Positions 44,242 through 53,889 of a stretch of 64,000 bases of DNA are shown here, one piece after another. The notes under the pieces are model-generated. The model was not told the DNA's origin. It saw only the letters and a program-made list of their open reading frames with translations, and did not search any database. Origin of the DNA: Hoylesella loescheii DSM 19665 = JCM 12249 = ATCC 15930 (GTDB taxonomy: Bacteria > Bacteroidota > Bacteroidia > Bacteroidales > Bacteroidaceae); NCBI RefSeq assembly GCF_000378085.1, contig NZ_KB899216.1, positions 124,001-188,000 on the forward strand, in the 5' to 3' direction. The number at the start of each line of letters is the position of its first letter. Position 1 is the first letter of the stretch. The translations under genes were made by a program, and so were the position numbers.

Positions 44242-47200
44242 TTATGCTTTCAATTTCTTTTCTACCCATTTCCTCGCGTTCACGAAGGCCTCAATCCAAG
44301 GCGTAACTTCGTCTGATTGACGCTTGCGAGGATAGTAGGCGTTCTGCCAAGGGAAGATGGAGCGTTCCAAATGGGGCATCATGGCCAAGTGTCTGCCGTC
44401 TGCCGAGCAGATGCCCGCTACGTTGTAGTCCGACCCGTTGGGGTTTCCTGGATACTCGGCGTAGTTATATTTTGCCACGATGTTGTACTTGTCTTCGGAC
44501 TCGGGCATGTAGAACCGACCCTCACCATGGGCTACCCAGATGCCCAACTTGCTGCCACTAAGCGAATGTAGCATAACGCTGTTGTTCTGCGGAATGGTTA
44601 ATCCCACGAACGAACTTTCGAACTTACGCGACGTGTTGTGGGTGAGGTGCGAGCGATGGTCGTGTTCGGGATTGATAAGATTTAGTTCAACCATGAGCTG
44701 ACAACCGTTGCAGATACCCAGCGAAAGCGTGTCGGGACGTGCGTAGAACTTGTCGAGAGCCTCTTTAGCCTTTGGATTATAGAGGAATGCACCCGCCCAA
44801 CCCTTGGCCGAACCTAGTACATCCGAGTTTGAGAAACCACCGCAGAACACAATCATGTTCACTTCTTCGAGCGTTTCGCGCCCCGAAATAAGGTCGGTCA
44901 TGGCAACATCCTTCACGTCGAAGCCCGCTAGATAGAGTGAATAAGCCATCTCGCGCTCACCATTAGTTCCTTTTTCGCGGATGATGGCAGCCTTAATACC
45001 CGACGGCTTGCGGCGATCTGCACTGATGTTATAGTCACTTAGCTTGCCCGTAAAGCTGTCGTTGAATTTCAGTTCGATAGGTTGTTTCTTATAATTGAGC
45101 CACCTTTTCTTGGCCATTCCATTGTGGCTCTGCATCGTATCGAGGCGATATGAGGTGCGATACCACGTCTCACGCAGCGAGTCGATGTCGAAAACATATT
45201 CGTTTTCGCCCTTCTTCACAACCAGCGTACGACTGTTTGGCACTGAATAACCAATCTTGGTGTAGCCAATGCCTTCGTCTTCGAGATATGCGCGCAGGTC
45301 GTTGCGCAGGTCGTCGCTTACCTGTATCACCACGCCAGGGTTCTCTGCGAAGAGGTTTTTCACCACATCGTCGCCCGCTAGGTCGTGTAAGTTAAGGTGC
45401 ATGCCACCCTTTCGGTTGGCAAAAGCCATTTCTAGCAGCGTGGTTATTAATCCGCCAGCCGAAATATCGTGACCAGCCAATATCCATCCACGTCTAACCA
45501 GCTCTTGAATGGCATTGAAACAGTCGGCAAAATATTCGGGATTGGCAACCGTTGGCACATCGTCGCCAACGAAACCAAGGCTTTGTGCGAAGGCACTTCC
45601 ACCCAAACGTTGCTCGTCGAACGAGAAATCGATATAGTAGAGCGATGAATTCTTGTCGTTAACAAGTACTGGCGACACCACCTTACGCACATCCGACACC
45701 TCGGCACCACTGCTAACGATAACCGTTCCAGGTGCAATAACCTTTTGGTTGTTGGGATATTGCTGGGTCATTGATAGCGAATCCTTGCCCGTTGGTACGT
45801 TAACGCCCAGCGTGCAGCAAAAATCGCTCAACGCTTCAACAGCTTTATAGAGGCGTGCATCTTCTCCAGCTTGCGACCTACAAGGCCACATCCAGTTGGC
45901 CGAAAGGCTTACGCCGCCTAGTCCGTGGGTTAATGGCGCCCATACAAGGTTGGTTAACGACTCGCTAACAGCCAAAACCGAGCCCTTTTCAGCAGATGCC
46001 AAGGCGGCTTGAGGTGCATGACCGATGGCGGTTGCTATGCCAGCGCGTCCGCGATAGTCAAGTGCCACCACGCCACAGTCGCTCAATGGCAGTTGAATTT
46101 CACCTTGAGTCTGTTGGCGAGCTACCTTACCCGTCACCGAACGGTCAACTTTGTTGGTGAGCCAATCCTTACATGCCACGGCCTCGAGCTGCAAAACGCG
46201 CTCAATATGTGCAGTTAGGGCCTCTTCGCCCAGCTTATTCTTGTCGGCTTCGCTGCCTATTGGTTGATATTCCACATTCTGATAGTGGCGTTCAACGGTG
46301 TTGTCTACCATCACCGTCTTGGGCGAATGGCCGAACATCTGCGCCACATCAAGGTCGAAAGGCTTAGTGCCATCGGCCTGTTTGAAGGCAAAATGGGCGT
46401 CGCCCGTTGTCTCGCCCACCACATAGAATGGTGCCCGTTCGCGTTGGGCAATCTCCCTTACGCGCTCAATATGTTGCTCGTCGATAAGCAAACCCATACG
46501 TTCTTGACTCTCGTTGGCGATAATTTCTTTGGCCGAGAGGGTCTTGTCGCCGATGGGCAGTTGGTCCATGTTGATTTCTCCGCCACATTCTTCAACCAGT
46601 TCGCTAAGGCAATTCAAGTGACCTGCCGAACCATGGTCGTGTATTGATACAACTGGGTTGTCGTCGCTTTCTACCAATGCGCGCACAAGATTATAGGCGC
46701 GCTTCTGCATTTCGGGGTTGGCGCGCTGTATGGCGTTAAGCTCAATACCGTTAGAATATCGTCCAGTGTCTACCGACGATACCGAACCGCCACCCAATCC
46801 GATGCGATAGTTGTCGCCACCAACCACAACCACCTTGTTGCCTTTTTGTGGTTCGCCCTTCAAACAGTCGCGTTTCGTGCCGTAGCCCACACCGCCTGCC
46901 AACATGATAACCTTATCGTAGGCGTAGAAAGGTTCATTGGCCACAGTGCCAGCATCGGTTTTCTCCTGATGTTCGAAAGTAAGAACAGAACCCGTGATAA
47001 GTGGTTGCCCGAACTTATTACCAAAGTCGGATGCGCCATTAGATGCCTTAATAAGTATCTGTTCGGGCGATTGATAGAGCCATTCGCGTACGGGAAGCAA
47101 CTTTTCCCAATCGCGTCCGCCGTCGAAACGGGGATAAGCCGTCATGTAAACGGCCGTTCCTGCGATGGGCCACGACCCAACACCGCCACCCATTCGGTCG

Positions 47201-48009
47201 CGAATTTCACCGCCCGTACCTGTTGCGGCCCCATTAAAGGGTTCTACGGTGGTGGGGAAATTGTGGGTCTCGGCCTTCAGCGAGATAACGCTCTCAATGT
47301 CCTTCACCTCAAAATAGTCGGCTTTCGACTGGTCTTTGGGTGCGAATTGCTCCACCACCGGACCTTGTGCAAAGGCAACGTTGTCTTTATAAGCCGAGAG
47401 AATGTTGCCTGGATTTTCGGCCGTGGTGCGCTTGATCATGGCGAAGAGCGACGATTCTTTCTCTTCTCCGTCGATAATAAACGTGCCGCCGAATATCTTA
47501 TGACGGCAATGTTCGGAGTTGATTTGGGCAAACCCGAAGATTTCAGAGTCGGTTAGCGGTCGGCCTAGCTGCTTCTCGATATCGTGAAGATAAGCCATCT
47601 CGTCCGTAGAGAGTGCTAAGCCCTCCTTTTCGTTATACTCTTCCAGGTTGTCTACGTGCTTTACAGGTTCGGGTTGTCTGTCAACGCAGAATACTTCTTG
47701 GCCAATGCCCTCGTACATACGTTGTAGCATGGGGTCGTAGTCGGCATTACGACTGGCCACGGGGAAGAATTCCTCAATACGCGAAATGCCGTTGAGATTC
47801 ATATTTTGGGTAATCTCAACGGCATTTGTGCTCCAAGGCGTCACCATCTCACGGCGCGGGCCCACGTAAAAGCCTTCCAGCTCTCGGGTTTCCATCAGCG
47901 TAGCGTCGCCATATAGCCAGGCTAGCTTAGCCGTTTCGTCGTCGTTCAGTTGGTGGTTCACCTCTGTGGCAATCACCGTTTCTTTCTGCGTCTTGAAAAA
48001 AAGAATCAT
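44242..48009 (-). CDS. purL: Phosphoribosylformylglycinamidine synthase, long single-chain form
   Basis: Encodes 1255 residues. It converts FGAR, glutamine and ATP to FGAM in purine synthesis. The N-terminal PurS-like and linker domains are followed by the synthase core with EINSEHCRHKIF-type and LKAETHNFPTTVEPFNGAATGTGGEIRD motifs in the first half, the second AIRS-like half, and a C-terminal glutaminase with the catalytic Cys in LGICNGCQLM and a later HGEGRFY. The length matches the large PurL type. It is monocistronic with its own promoter at 48195. Confidence 0.96.
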   Translation of the reverse strand: MILFFKTQKETVIATEVNHQLNDDETAKLAWLYGDATLMETRELEGFYVGPRREMVTPWSTNAVEITQNMNLNGISRIEEFFPVASRNADYDPMLQRMYEGIGQEVFCVDRQPEPVKHVDNLEEYNEKEGLALSTDEMAYLHDIEKQLGRPLTDSEIFGFAQINSEHCRHKIFGGTFIIDGEEKESSLFAMIKRTTAENPGNILSAYKDNVAFAQGPVVEQFAPKDQSKADYFEVKDIESVISLKAETHNFPTTVEPFNGAATGTGGEIRDRMGGGVGSWPIAGTAVYMTAYPRFDGGRDWEKLLPVREWLYQSPEQILIKASNGASDFGNKFGQPLITGSVLTFEHQEKTDAGTVANEPFYAYDKVIMLAGGVGYGTKRDCLKGEPQKGNKVVVVGGDNYRIGLGGGSVSSVDTGRYSNGIELNAIQRANPEMQKRAYNLVRALVESDDNPVVSIHDHGSAGHLNCLSELVEECGGEINMDQLPIGDKTLSAKEIIANESQERMGLLIDEQHIERVREIAQRERAPFYVVGETTGDAHFAFKQADGTKPFDLDVAQMFGHSPKTVMVDNTVERHYQNVEYQPIGSEADKNKLGEEALTAHIERVLQLEAVACKDWLTNKVDRSVTGKVARQQTQGEIQLPLSDCGVVALDYRGRAGIATAIGHAPQAALASAEKGSVLAVSESLTNLVWAPLTHGLGGVSLSANWMWPCRSQAGEDARLYKAVEALSDFCCTLGVNVPTGKDSLSMTQQYPNNQKVIAPGTVIVSSGAEVSDVRKVVSPVLVNDKNSSLYYIDFSFDEQRLGGSAFAQSLGFVGDDVPTVANPEYFADCFNAIQELVRRGWILAGHDISAGGLITTLLEMAFANRKGGMHLNLHDLAGDDVVKNLFAENPGVVIQVSDDLRNDLRAYLEDEGIGYTKIGYSVPNSRTLVVKKGENEYVFDIDSLRETWYRTSYRLDTMQSHNGMAKKRWLNYKKQPIELKFNDSFTGKLSDYNISADRRKPSGIKAAIIREKGTNGEREMAYSLYLAGFDVKDVAMTDLISGRETLEEVNMIVFCGGFSNSDVLGSAKGWAGAFLYNPKAKEALDKFYARPDTLSLGICNGCQLMVELNLINPEHDHRSHLTHNTSRKFESSFVGLTIPQNNSVMLHSLSGSKLGIWVAHGEGRFYMPESEDKYNIVAKYNYAEYPGNPNGSDYNVAGICSADGRHLAMMPHLERSIFPWQNAYYPRKRQSDEVTPWIEAFVNARKWVEKKLKA

Positions 48010-48194
48010 TTTTGTTTCCTTTATTTTATGGGATGGTTATGTGAATACACTTACTTTTCTGCTTTTTAACCTACGTTGTCGCTCGTCTTTTGTTGTTGCG
48101 TGGAAAGGGGTTTGATGCGAAAACCAATTCGCCACTTTTCGTTTGGTTCGTTGTACCTAGTTCGAACGTTTCTCTCGCCCTACGCATTCTTCTT

Positions 48195-48202
48195 GCAAAG
48201 TT
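48195..48202 (-). promoter_or_regulatory. purL -7 box
   Basis: On the minus strand TAACTTTG. It is about 185 bp upstream of the purL ATG, leaving a long leader. I saw no convincing purine riboswitch in it. The rest of 48010-48365 is featureless. Confidence 0.5.
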
Positions 48203-48365
48203 AGCGTTTTTGCCTTATATATATGGTGTGGGCCACGTTGTTTTTTCAGTTATTTAGTATTAATCTCCACTTTTGTTTGCTAATTGCCGATTACTTATCG
48301 TTTTACGGCTTGTTTGCATACGTTGGGCAAGTAGGTTGGCACGAGGATGTTTCGTGTTGTTTGGC

Positions 48366-49253
48366 TTACCCTGTCTTGCGTTTGCTTAGCACCAAAATAA
48401 ATACCGAAGCGATGATGAGCACAAACCCAATGACGATGGGGAGAGTGAGTGGCTCGCCGAAAAGAAGTATGCCCACGCACATGGCCGTCATGGGTTCGAA
48501 GGCGCCAAGCACAGCTGCCATGGTGCTGCTTATCTGTTTTAAGGCCATGATAAGCGTAACGTTGCTTATGGCTGTTGGCACCAAGCCCAGCAAAAAGAGG
48601 TTGATGAGCTGGCTACGCGTATCTATTGGGTCGATGCGACCTCGCGTGAAGGTGGCGTAGAGCGTGAGAATGAGCATCGCGAAGAAAAAGATATAGAACG
48701 TTAGCTTCAGCGATGGCATCTGGCGGATGCGCATTCGGGGGAAGATGACCATGTAAACGGCATAGAGAAAGCCTGAGAGTAGAAGCAGAAACAAACCTGT
48801 TAAGCCCTCCATACTACCGTCGCCGTCGAGTATTCCCGAAAGGAAAAACACGCCAACAACGGCTATGCCGATAGCAAGGGTTGTGGTAAGCGACAGCCGT
48901 TCGTGCAAAAACACCACCGAAAGAAGCAGTGTCCATACGGGATAAGAGAAGAGCAAGGTGGTGGCGATGCCGCTCGCCATGTAGTTATAGCCTTCGATGA
49001 GGGCGATAGACGATACGGCGTACATCGAAGAAAGCAACAATATGCGCAGGAAATCACCAAAGGCTAGCCACATGCGGGTGCGATGAAACATCAGCATACC
49101 CAGCATGGCGAGGCAACCGAAGGCGTAGCGGTATATCAAAACGGAAGTGGAATGCATGCCCGAATTAAGCACGGGGATGGCGAAAAGGGGTATTAACCCA
49201 AATGTAATGCCTGAAATGCTGGCATTAATAAAACCTTTAACAGTGGTTGACAT
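48366..49253 (-). CDS. EamA-family drug/metabolite transporter
   Basis: Encodes 295 residues with ten membrane segments in two repeated five-helix halves, as in EamA/DMT exporters. The second half ends with LGAFEPMTAMCVGILLFGEPLTLP, the typical EPxxA loop. Substrate unknown. It is transcribed toward purL's upstream region and stands alone. Confidence 0.88.
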   Translation of the reverse strand: MSTTVKGFINASISGITFGLIPLFAIPVLNSGMHSTSVLIYRYAFGCLAMLGMLMFHRTRMWLAFGDFLRILLLSSMYAVSSIALIEGYNYMASGIATTLLFSYPVWTLLLSVVFLHERLSLTTTLAIGIAVVGVFFLSGILDGDGSMEGLTGLFLLLLSGFLYAVYMVIFPRMRIRQMPSLKLTFYIFFFAMLILTLYATFTRGRIDPIDTRSQLINLFLLGLVPTAISNVTLIMALKQISSTMAAVLGAFEPMTAMCVGILLFGEPLTLPIVIGFVLIIASVFILVLSKRKTG

Positions 49254-49404
49254 CGAAAGAGAAGTTATGGGGAGGTGTGTCGTGGCGTGCTCTAACGCCT
49301 TGTTTCAAGTGCGCAGTAGCTTGTATCTAAGGCCAGACGCTTACTTTTTGCCCCCTAAGTGTAAATGTATATCCTGATAAATATTGGCTGAATGTGAATG
49401 TAAA

Positions 49405-49440
49405 ACCTGCCCCAAGTCCGTTGCAGACGTTGGGGCAGGT
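49405..49440 (-). terminator. Terminator of the OmpA-like gene
   Basis: An 11-bp perfect stem ACCTGCCCCAA / TTGGGGCAGGT; on the minus strand it is followed by TTTTA. Confidence 0.85.
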
Positions 49441-49465
49441 ATTGGTATGGTGCATCGATAAAGGG

Positions 49466-50308
49466 TTATTTGCCTTCTTCGGGTGCCTTGTCGATAAGAT
49501 CCATAAACTGATCGAGCTTCGGCGTGATGATGATTTGCGTGCGGCGGTTGCGTTGTTTGCCCACTTCGGTGGCGTTAGTGGCAACGGGATTAAACTCACC
49601 ACGTCCGCCAGCGGTAAGCCGTTTGGGGTTAACGCCATAGCGTGTTTGAAGATATTGCACCACGCTAGATGCGCGCAAGCAACTCAAATCCCAGTTATTG
49701 CGAATGTTTTCGCGGTTTATGGGCACGTTGTCGGTGTTTCCTTCCACCAGCACGTCATAGTCCTGATAGTCCATAATTATCTTGGCTATCTTGCTAAGCG
49801 TTTCGGCTGCGCGGTCGTTAATCTCGTAACTGCCGCTCTTATACAGCATATTGTCGGCCAGTGAGATGTAAACCACGCCCTTGAGCACGCGTACGTCTAC
49901 TTCTTTCAGCTCTTCGCGGCTGAGCGAACGCGTGAGGTTGTTGGTGAGCACCATGTTAAGCGAGTCGCTTTTGCTCTTCACTTCTACCAGGTGGCGTATG
50001 TATTGGTTGCTCTCATTTATCTGGTCTACCAGCTTAGAGATGTTCACGTTGTTGGCCGAGCTATTGTTGAGGCTCTTGTCTAGCGACCCTTGCAAAGATG
50101 CGTAGTCGCGTTTTTGCTGTGCCAGTTGCTCTTCTAGCGATGTTACCCTGGCCTGACTGGCAGCAAGTTGTTCGCGAACCGAGCGATAGCTTTCGTTCAG
50201 TTCCCTGTTTTCTCTTTGGCAATTGTCCAAGTCTTTCTTGCTCACGCAGCTTGAAACCATAACCACGCTAGCCAGAAGGGCAAATTGCACGATGTTCTTC
50301 TTTTTCAT
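49466..50308 (-). CDS. OmpA-like peptidoglycan-binding lipoprotein
   Basis: Encodes 280 residues. A lipoprotein signal ends VSSC (Cys21). Residues about 30-115 are a coiled coil, and residues about 150-265 form an OmpA C-terminal domain with the peptidoglycan-binding pattern VEGNTDNVPI..NWDLSCLRASSVVQYL and ..NRRTQIIITP. It probably anchors the outer membrane to the wall. It has its own promoter and terminator. Confidence 0.9.
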   Translation of the reverse strand: MKKKNIVQFALLASVVMVSSCVSKKDLDNCQRENRELNESYRSVREQLAASQARVTSLEEQLAQQKRDYASLQGSLDKSLNNSSANNVNISKLVDQINESNQYIRHLVEVKSKSDSLNMVLTNNLTRSLSREELKEVDVRVLKGVVYISLADNMLYKSGSYEINDRAAETLSKIAKIIMDYQDYDVLVEGNTDNVPINRENIRNNWDLSCLRASSVVQYLQTRYGVNPKRLTAGGRGEFNPVATNATEVGKQRNRRTQIIITPKLDQFMDLIDKAPEEGK

Positions 50309-50364
50309 GTCTCTCCTTTGAATATTGGTTGATTATCCCGTGTCTTTACGACACATTATGTGTA

Positions 50365-50372
50365 CAAAGTTA
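50365..50372 (-). promoter_or_regulatory. OmpA-like gene -7 box
   Basis: TAACTTTG on the minus strand, about 57 bp upstream of the ATG. The rest of the 342-bp gap 50309-50650 holds nothing I can identify. Confidence 0.55.
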
Positions 50373-50650
50373 CGAATATACTTTACAATAACCTTAAAAC
50401 GCATGCCTGATTTTGATATTATTAACGGCCATAACGCCTAAATGCACGGCTTTTAGGGCATTTCTTAAATGTCCTACCAAAGATTTCACAAACGATAAGC
50501 CGATGAACTTAAAAGCTCAAGAAACGTTTGAAGGTTAAAGGAATTAGAAACCCATAGGCTCAAAGCGCTTATTGGCTTATGTGCAGGCAAAGCCATAGGC
50601 AGGTAAACTCTCAACTTGATGCACTTATTTAACTCAAGAATTCAAGTGCC

Positions 50651-51184
50651 TTAATATTTGGTCATGTTGTCGTTGATGGCATCCGATGCAAAGATCGAGA
50701 AGATATTCATGTCGGCGTCTTCAATGCTTACCTTGTCCATCTCGGGGTTTAGCCTAAACACCACATACGAACGAACCAACGCTCCGTGTTCGTTCATGGC
50801 TCTAAAACTCACCTTAAAGGCGTAACCAAGAAACTGACGCTTAAAGGCTTTCTGCTTTTTCTTGTACTCTTCAAGTATGCGTTGGCCGTCGGCAAGCATC
50901 TTTTGCGCCTGCGGAACGGTTTTTACCGACTCCGAATAGCGCGTGGCCGAGTCGGTAATTTGCTTCACCTTGTCGAGCATATACTGCGCTTCGTCGGTGG
51001 CTCGAAATTCAGAAAAGAGCGAGTCTACCTTACCTCGCTCCACCAATTGGTAAGAACGTGGGTCGTTGAGGTTCTTTCGCATAAACTCCTCGGTTAGCTT
51101 GTCGGCTTGCTTTTCCTTATTCTCGCACGATGCAAAGGTGAGGGCGAATAGCGAAATGAACAACAAGTGGAATACTCTTTTCAT
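50651..51184 (-). CDS. Lipoprotein, unknown
   Basis: Encodes 177 residues. Lipoprotein signal ends FASC (Cys20). A lysine-rich helical part (about 21-130) precedes a short beta-rich end (FKVSFRAMNEHGALVRSYVVFRLN). No known domain recognised. A -7 box lies about 55 bp upstream at 51239, and the gene is transcribed divergently from the blaI-like gene. Confidence 0.7.
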   Translation of the reverse strand: MKRVFHLLFISLFALTFASCENKEKQADKLTEEFMRKNLNDPRSYQLVERGKVDSLFSEFRATDEAQYMLDKVKQITDSATRYSESVKTVPQAQKMLADGQRILEEYKKKQKAFKRQFLGYAFKVSFRAMNEHGALVRSYVVFRLNPEMDKVSIEDADMNIFSIFASDAINDNMTKY

Positions 51185-51238
51185 CTTTTTGCCGTTAAAG
51201 TAGCTGGCGTGTGCGTGGCACGCTTAGTAATTTGGACG

Positions 51239-51246
51239 CAAAGGTA
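51239..51246 (-). promoter_or_regulatory. -7 box of the 50651 lipoprotein gene
   Basis: TACCTTTG on the minus strand. Confidence 0.5.
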
Positions 51247-51502
51247 ATAAAAAACTGTATAATGTACAAGAACAAAGCTGTTAATGTTGTGATGGCTAGC
51301 ACGATGCGCATGTTGACATTGTGTTGCGTTAGTGATGTGGGGTGTTGATGCTCGAGCATGTACGTAGGGTAAAAGGAGTAGGGCGTTTGTCGGGGCGTTG
51401 CAACCTTATTTTGCCGTACGTATGTGCGCTGTGCATCGCGTTTAACGGCAAAATACCAACGTGTAAGCATGCTTTGGATACGTGTTTTCTCATCGTAGGG
51501 TG

Positions 51503-51640
51503 AGTACAAGACCTTTTGTACACCCACTACAACACCCTCTGTACACCCGCTACAAGCCTTTTGTAGTGGGACTACAACTCGTCGGTAGTGGCACTACAAA
51601 AGGCTTGTAGTGGGGCTACAAAAGGCTTGTAGCGAAACGT
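51503..51640. repeat. 22-bp-phased TTGTAG/TTGTAC palindrome array
   Basis: About six units of the form TTGTAG-N5-CTACAA. Consecutive CTACAA ends are spaced 23, 22, 22 and 22 bp. The first units use TTGTACACCC and the later ones TTGTAGTGGG, so the left arm drifts while CTACAA stays. It lies in the divergent region between the lipoprotein and blaI-like genes. Confidence 0.85.
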
Positions 51641-51756
51641 TTGATGTGTAAGCGACATCTTAACGCTTTTCTCTCGCTTTGTTTGAAGATGTTTTTATTT
51701 AAATATATATGCTTCATTTTGGGTGTTATGCCTTTTTATTAATAGGTTATTTTATA

Positions 51757-51861
51757 TTACGATAAGTTCGTAATTTATTGGATTATAGTGTTAAATGTAT
51801 TTGATTTAACTATATTTAAGACAGTCAATCTTGTTTGAGTTACGAAAAGTTCGTAGATTTG
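51757..51861 (+). promoter_or_regulatory. blaI-like promoter with two operator-like dyads
   Basis: TTACGATAAGTTCGTAA (51757-51773) and TTACGAAAAGTTCGTAG (51840-51856) are two near-identical dyads. The second overlaps the -7 box TAGATTTG (51854-51861), whose -33 partner is CTTG at 51830-51833 with a 20-bp spacer. This is the expected layout for autorepression by the BlaI-like protein encoded 26 bp downstream. Confidence 0.7.
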
Positions 51862-51887
51862 CAATGTGAATTAAATGTTACATAACA

Positions 51888-52256
51888 ATGAAAATAGAGA
51901 AGCTTTCAATTCAAGAAGAAGAGGTGATGCGCTGTGTATGGCAATTGGGCAGATGTAATATCAAGGCCATTGTCGACCAATTGCCATCGCCTGCACCACC
52001 TTACACCACGGTGGCATCTGTTGTTGGCAACCTCAAACGTAAGGGTTATGTCGCAGCACAACGTAAGGGCAACGGATTTGAGTATGTGCCTGCCGTAAAG
52101 GAAAAAGACTATAAGCGGCACTTCGTATCTGGATTTGTTCGCGATTACTTCAAAAACTCGTTCCGTGAAATGGTATCGTTCTTTGCACAAGAAGAAAAAA
52201 TATCGCCCGACGAACTGAAAGACATTATCGACGAGATAGAAAAAGGCAACAGTTGA
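51888..52256 (+). CDS. BlaI/MecI/CopY-family repressor
   Basis: Encodes 122 residues. A winged helix-turn-helix occupies residues 1-80 (EEEVMRCVWQLGRCNIKAIVDQL, PPYTTVASVVGNLKRKGYV) and a helical dimerisation tail with the protease-sensitive region follows. It should repress its own operon from the dyads upstream and be inactivated through the BlaR1-like protein encoded next. Confidence 0.92.
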   Translation: MKIEKLSIQEEEVMRCVWQLGRCNIKAIVDQLPSPAPPYTTVASVVGNLKRKGYVAAQRKGNGFEYVPAVKEKDYKRHFVSGFVRDYFKNSFREMVSFFAQEEKISPDELKDIIDEIEKGNS

Positions 52257-52396
52257 CATGCTCGGGCTTAGCTTCATCGCATGTTTTCTCGTTTCCCAAA
52301 TATCTTTTTGAAAGTGTGCCGGTATCCTCTCTCCAAGGGTTTTCTATAACCCCATATCGTTTTCATTACCTAAAATTATCCTAACAAACTATACCC

Positions 52397-53629
52397 ATGC
52401 TGATGTATCTGATTAAGGCTAACGTGGTGTTGGTGGTGCTTTTCGGCTTCTACCAACTGATTAGCGGCGGCGACACCTTCTTTAAATGGCGGCGCTTGTC
52501 ACTGCTGTCTATTTACGTTTTGTCGCTGTTGTTACCCACGATAAACCTTGCGAGCGTTATTGACGATGGTTCGCCTGTGGCTAACATCTTGCCACGCATA
52601 GCCTACATCCTGCCCGAAGTGACGGTGCAACCCCTGCCCGAAGTCTTCGATTGGCAGCAGTTCATGATATGGATGTATGTCGCTGTGGCCCTCACATTGC
52701 TCTTGCGGGTGTGTTGGCAGGTTGTTATGGTATGCCGATTGGCCTTACGTAGCAAACGCCTAATGCTGCATGGCACCGCGGTTTACGTGTTGGCGGGCGA
52801 TTGCAGTCCCTTTTCCTTCTTCCGTTGGATATTTGTAAATCCCGTAGATAAAACGCCGTTGCAGCTTCGGCAGATACTGACGCACGAACAAACGCACGTG
52901 GCGCAGTGGCATTCGGTAGATGCGCTGTTGTCGCAACTCTTTGTCGCCGCCTTTTGGTTCAACCCCATAGCGTGGCTTATGCGTGTACAAGTGCGCAGCA
53001 ATCTTGAATATCTGGCCGACCGCTCGGTGCTGTGTGAGGGAATGGATAAAAAGGCCTACCAATACCATTTGTTGGCGGTGGCCTATCGAAAGAATGTAGC
53101 TACAATAACTAATAATTTCAATGTATTACCTTTAAAGAAAAGAATTAAAATGATGAATAAGCAAACATCCAATCCGTTGGCACGCTTAAAGTACCTACTT
53201 TTCGTGCCGTTGACCATCGCTTTAATGGCTATGAACAGCTCTGTAATTAGGGCGAACGTACAGAAAGAAGAGGTGAGGGAAGCACAAACAGTAAAGAAAG
53301 CTGCACCAGACAATAAAGTGTATGAGGTGTGCGAGCAAATGCCTAGTTACGTTGGCGGGCAACCGGCGCTGATGAAATACCTTATAGAGAATGTAAGATA
53401 TCCCAAAGCAGCAGTGGAAGCTAAACAGCAAGGGCGCGTTGTGGTTCAATTTGTTGTCGAGAAAGATGGGGCGGTAAGCGGGGTTAAGTTGCTCAAGTCG
53501 GTAACCCCATTGCTCGATGCCGAGGCAATAAGGGTGGTTAAGGCTATGCCTAAGTGGAATCCTGGTAAGAAAGACGGCAAACTTGTACGCGTGAGATATG
53601 CGTTGCCTGTGTCTTTCAGGTTAAGCTAG
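52397..53629 (+). CDS. BlaR1-like M56 metallopeptidase with TonB C-terminal domain
   Basis: Encodes 410 residues. Membrane segments lie near residues 3-20, 33-53 and 90-115. The peptidase_M56 zinc site reads HEQTH near residue 172, with the third ligand in the NLEYLADRSVL stretch near 205. After another membrane segment (about 265-285) comes a TonB_C domain (about 320-410: YPKAAVEAKQQGRVVVQFVVEKDGAV). The sensor likely cleaves or triggers loss of the BlaI-like repressor. In this M56-TonB class the TonB domain replaces the penicillin-binding sensor. Confidence 0.9.
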   Translation: MLMYLIKANVVLVVLFGFYQLISGGDTFFKWRRLSLLSIYVLSLLLPTINLASVIDDGSPVANILPRIAYILPEVTVQPLPEVFDWQQFMIWMYVAVALTLLLRVCWQVVMVCRLALRSKRLMLHGTAVYVLAGDCSPFSFFRWIFVNPVDKTPLQLRQILTHEQTHVAQWHSVDALLSQLFVAAFWFNPIAWLMRVQVRSNLEYLADRSVLCEGMDKKAYQYHLLAVAYRKNVATITNNFNVLPLKKRIKMMNKQTSNPLARLKYLLFVPLTIALMAMNSSVIRANVQKEEVREAQTVKKAAPDNKVYEVCEQMPSYVGGQPALMKYLIENVRYPKAAVEAKQQGRVVVQFVVEKDGAVSGVKLLKSVTPLLDAEAIRVVKAMPKWNPGKKDGKLVRVRYALPVSFRLS

Positions 53630-53637
53630 GGGGCAAG

Positions 53638-53735
53638 TAAGGTTGACAAGTTAATGAGTTGACAGGTAAATGTGGGGTTGGCTAGTGGCTTTCTCCCATC
53701 TTCTTGTTGGTTCGTTAACTTGCCAACGCATCGCC
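53638..53735. repeat. 8-bp-phased GTTGAC array after the BlaR1-like gene
   Basis: Units start at 53642, 53650, 53658 and 53666, followed by a reverse-orientation stretch (GTTAACTTGCCAAC) near 53714. Confidence 0.7.
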
Positions 53736-53889
53736 TTTTTCATCGTTTAACGGCAGGTTAAGCTGCTACCTTAATAAATAATACGAACGTTTTCGTTAAG
53801 CCAAATGAACAATGTCGAGCTTGATCGGACATTGTCATGACGAGAAAACGCACTTTTCGAGGAACGAAAAAGAACCATTTAATATTTTA

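Noticed and set aside
48010..48200. Purine riboswitch in the purL leader
   Set aside because: The leader is long, but I could not identify the conserved three-way junction or loop motifs.
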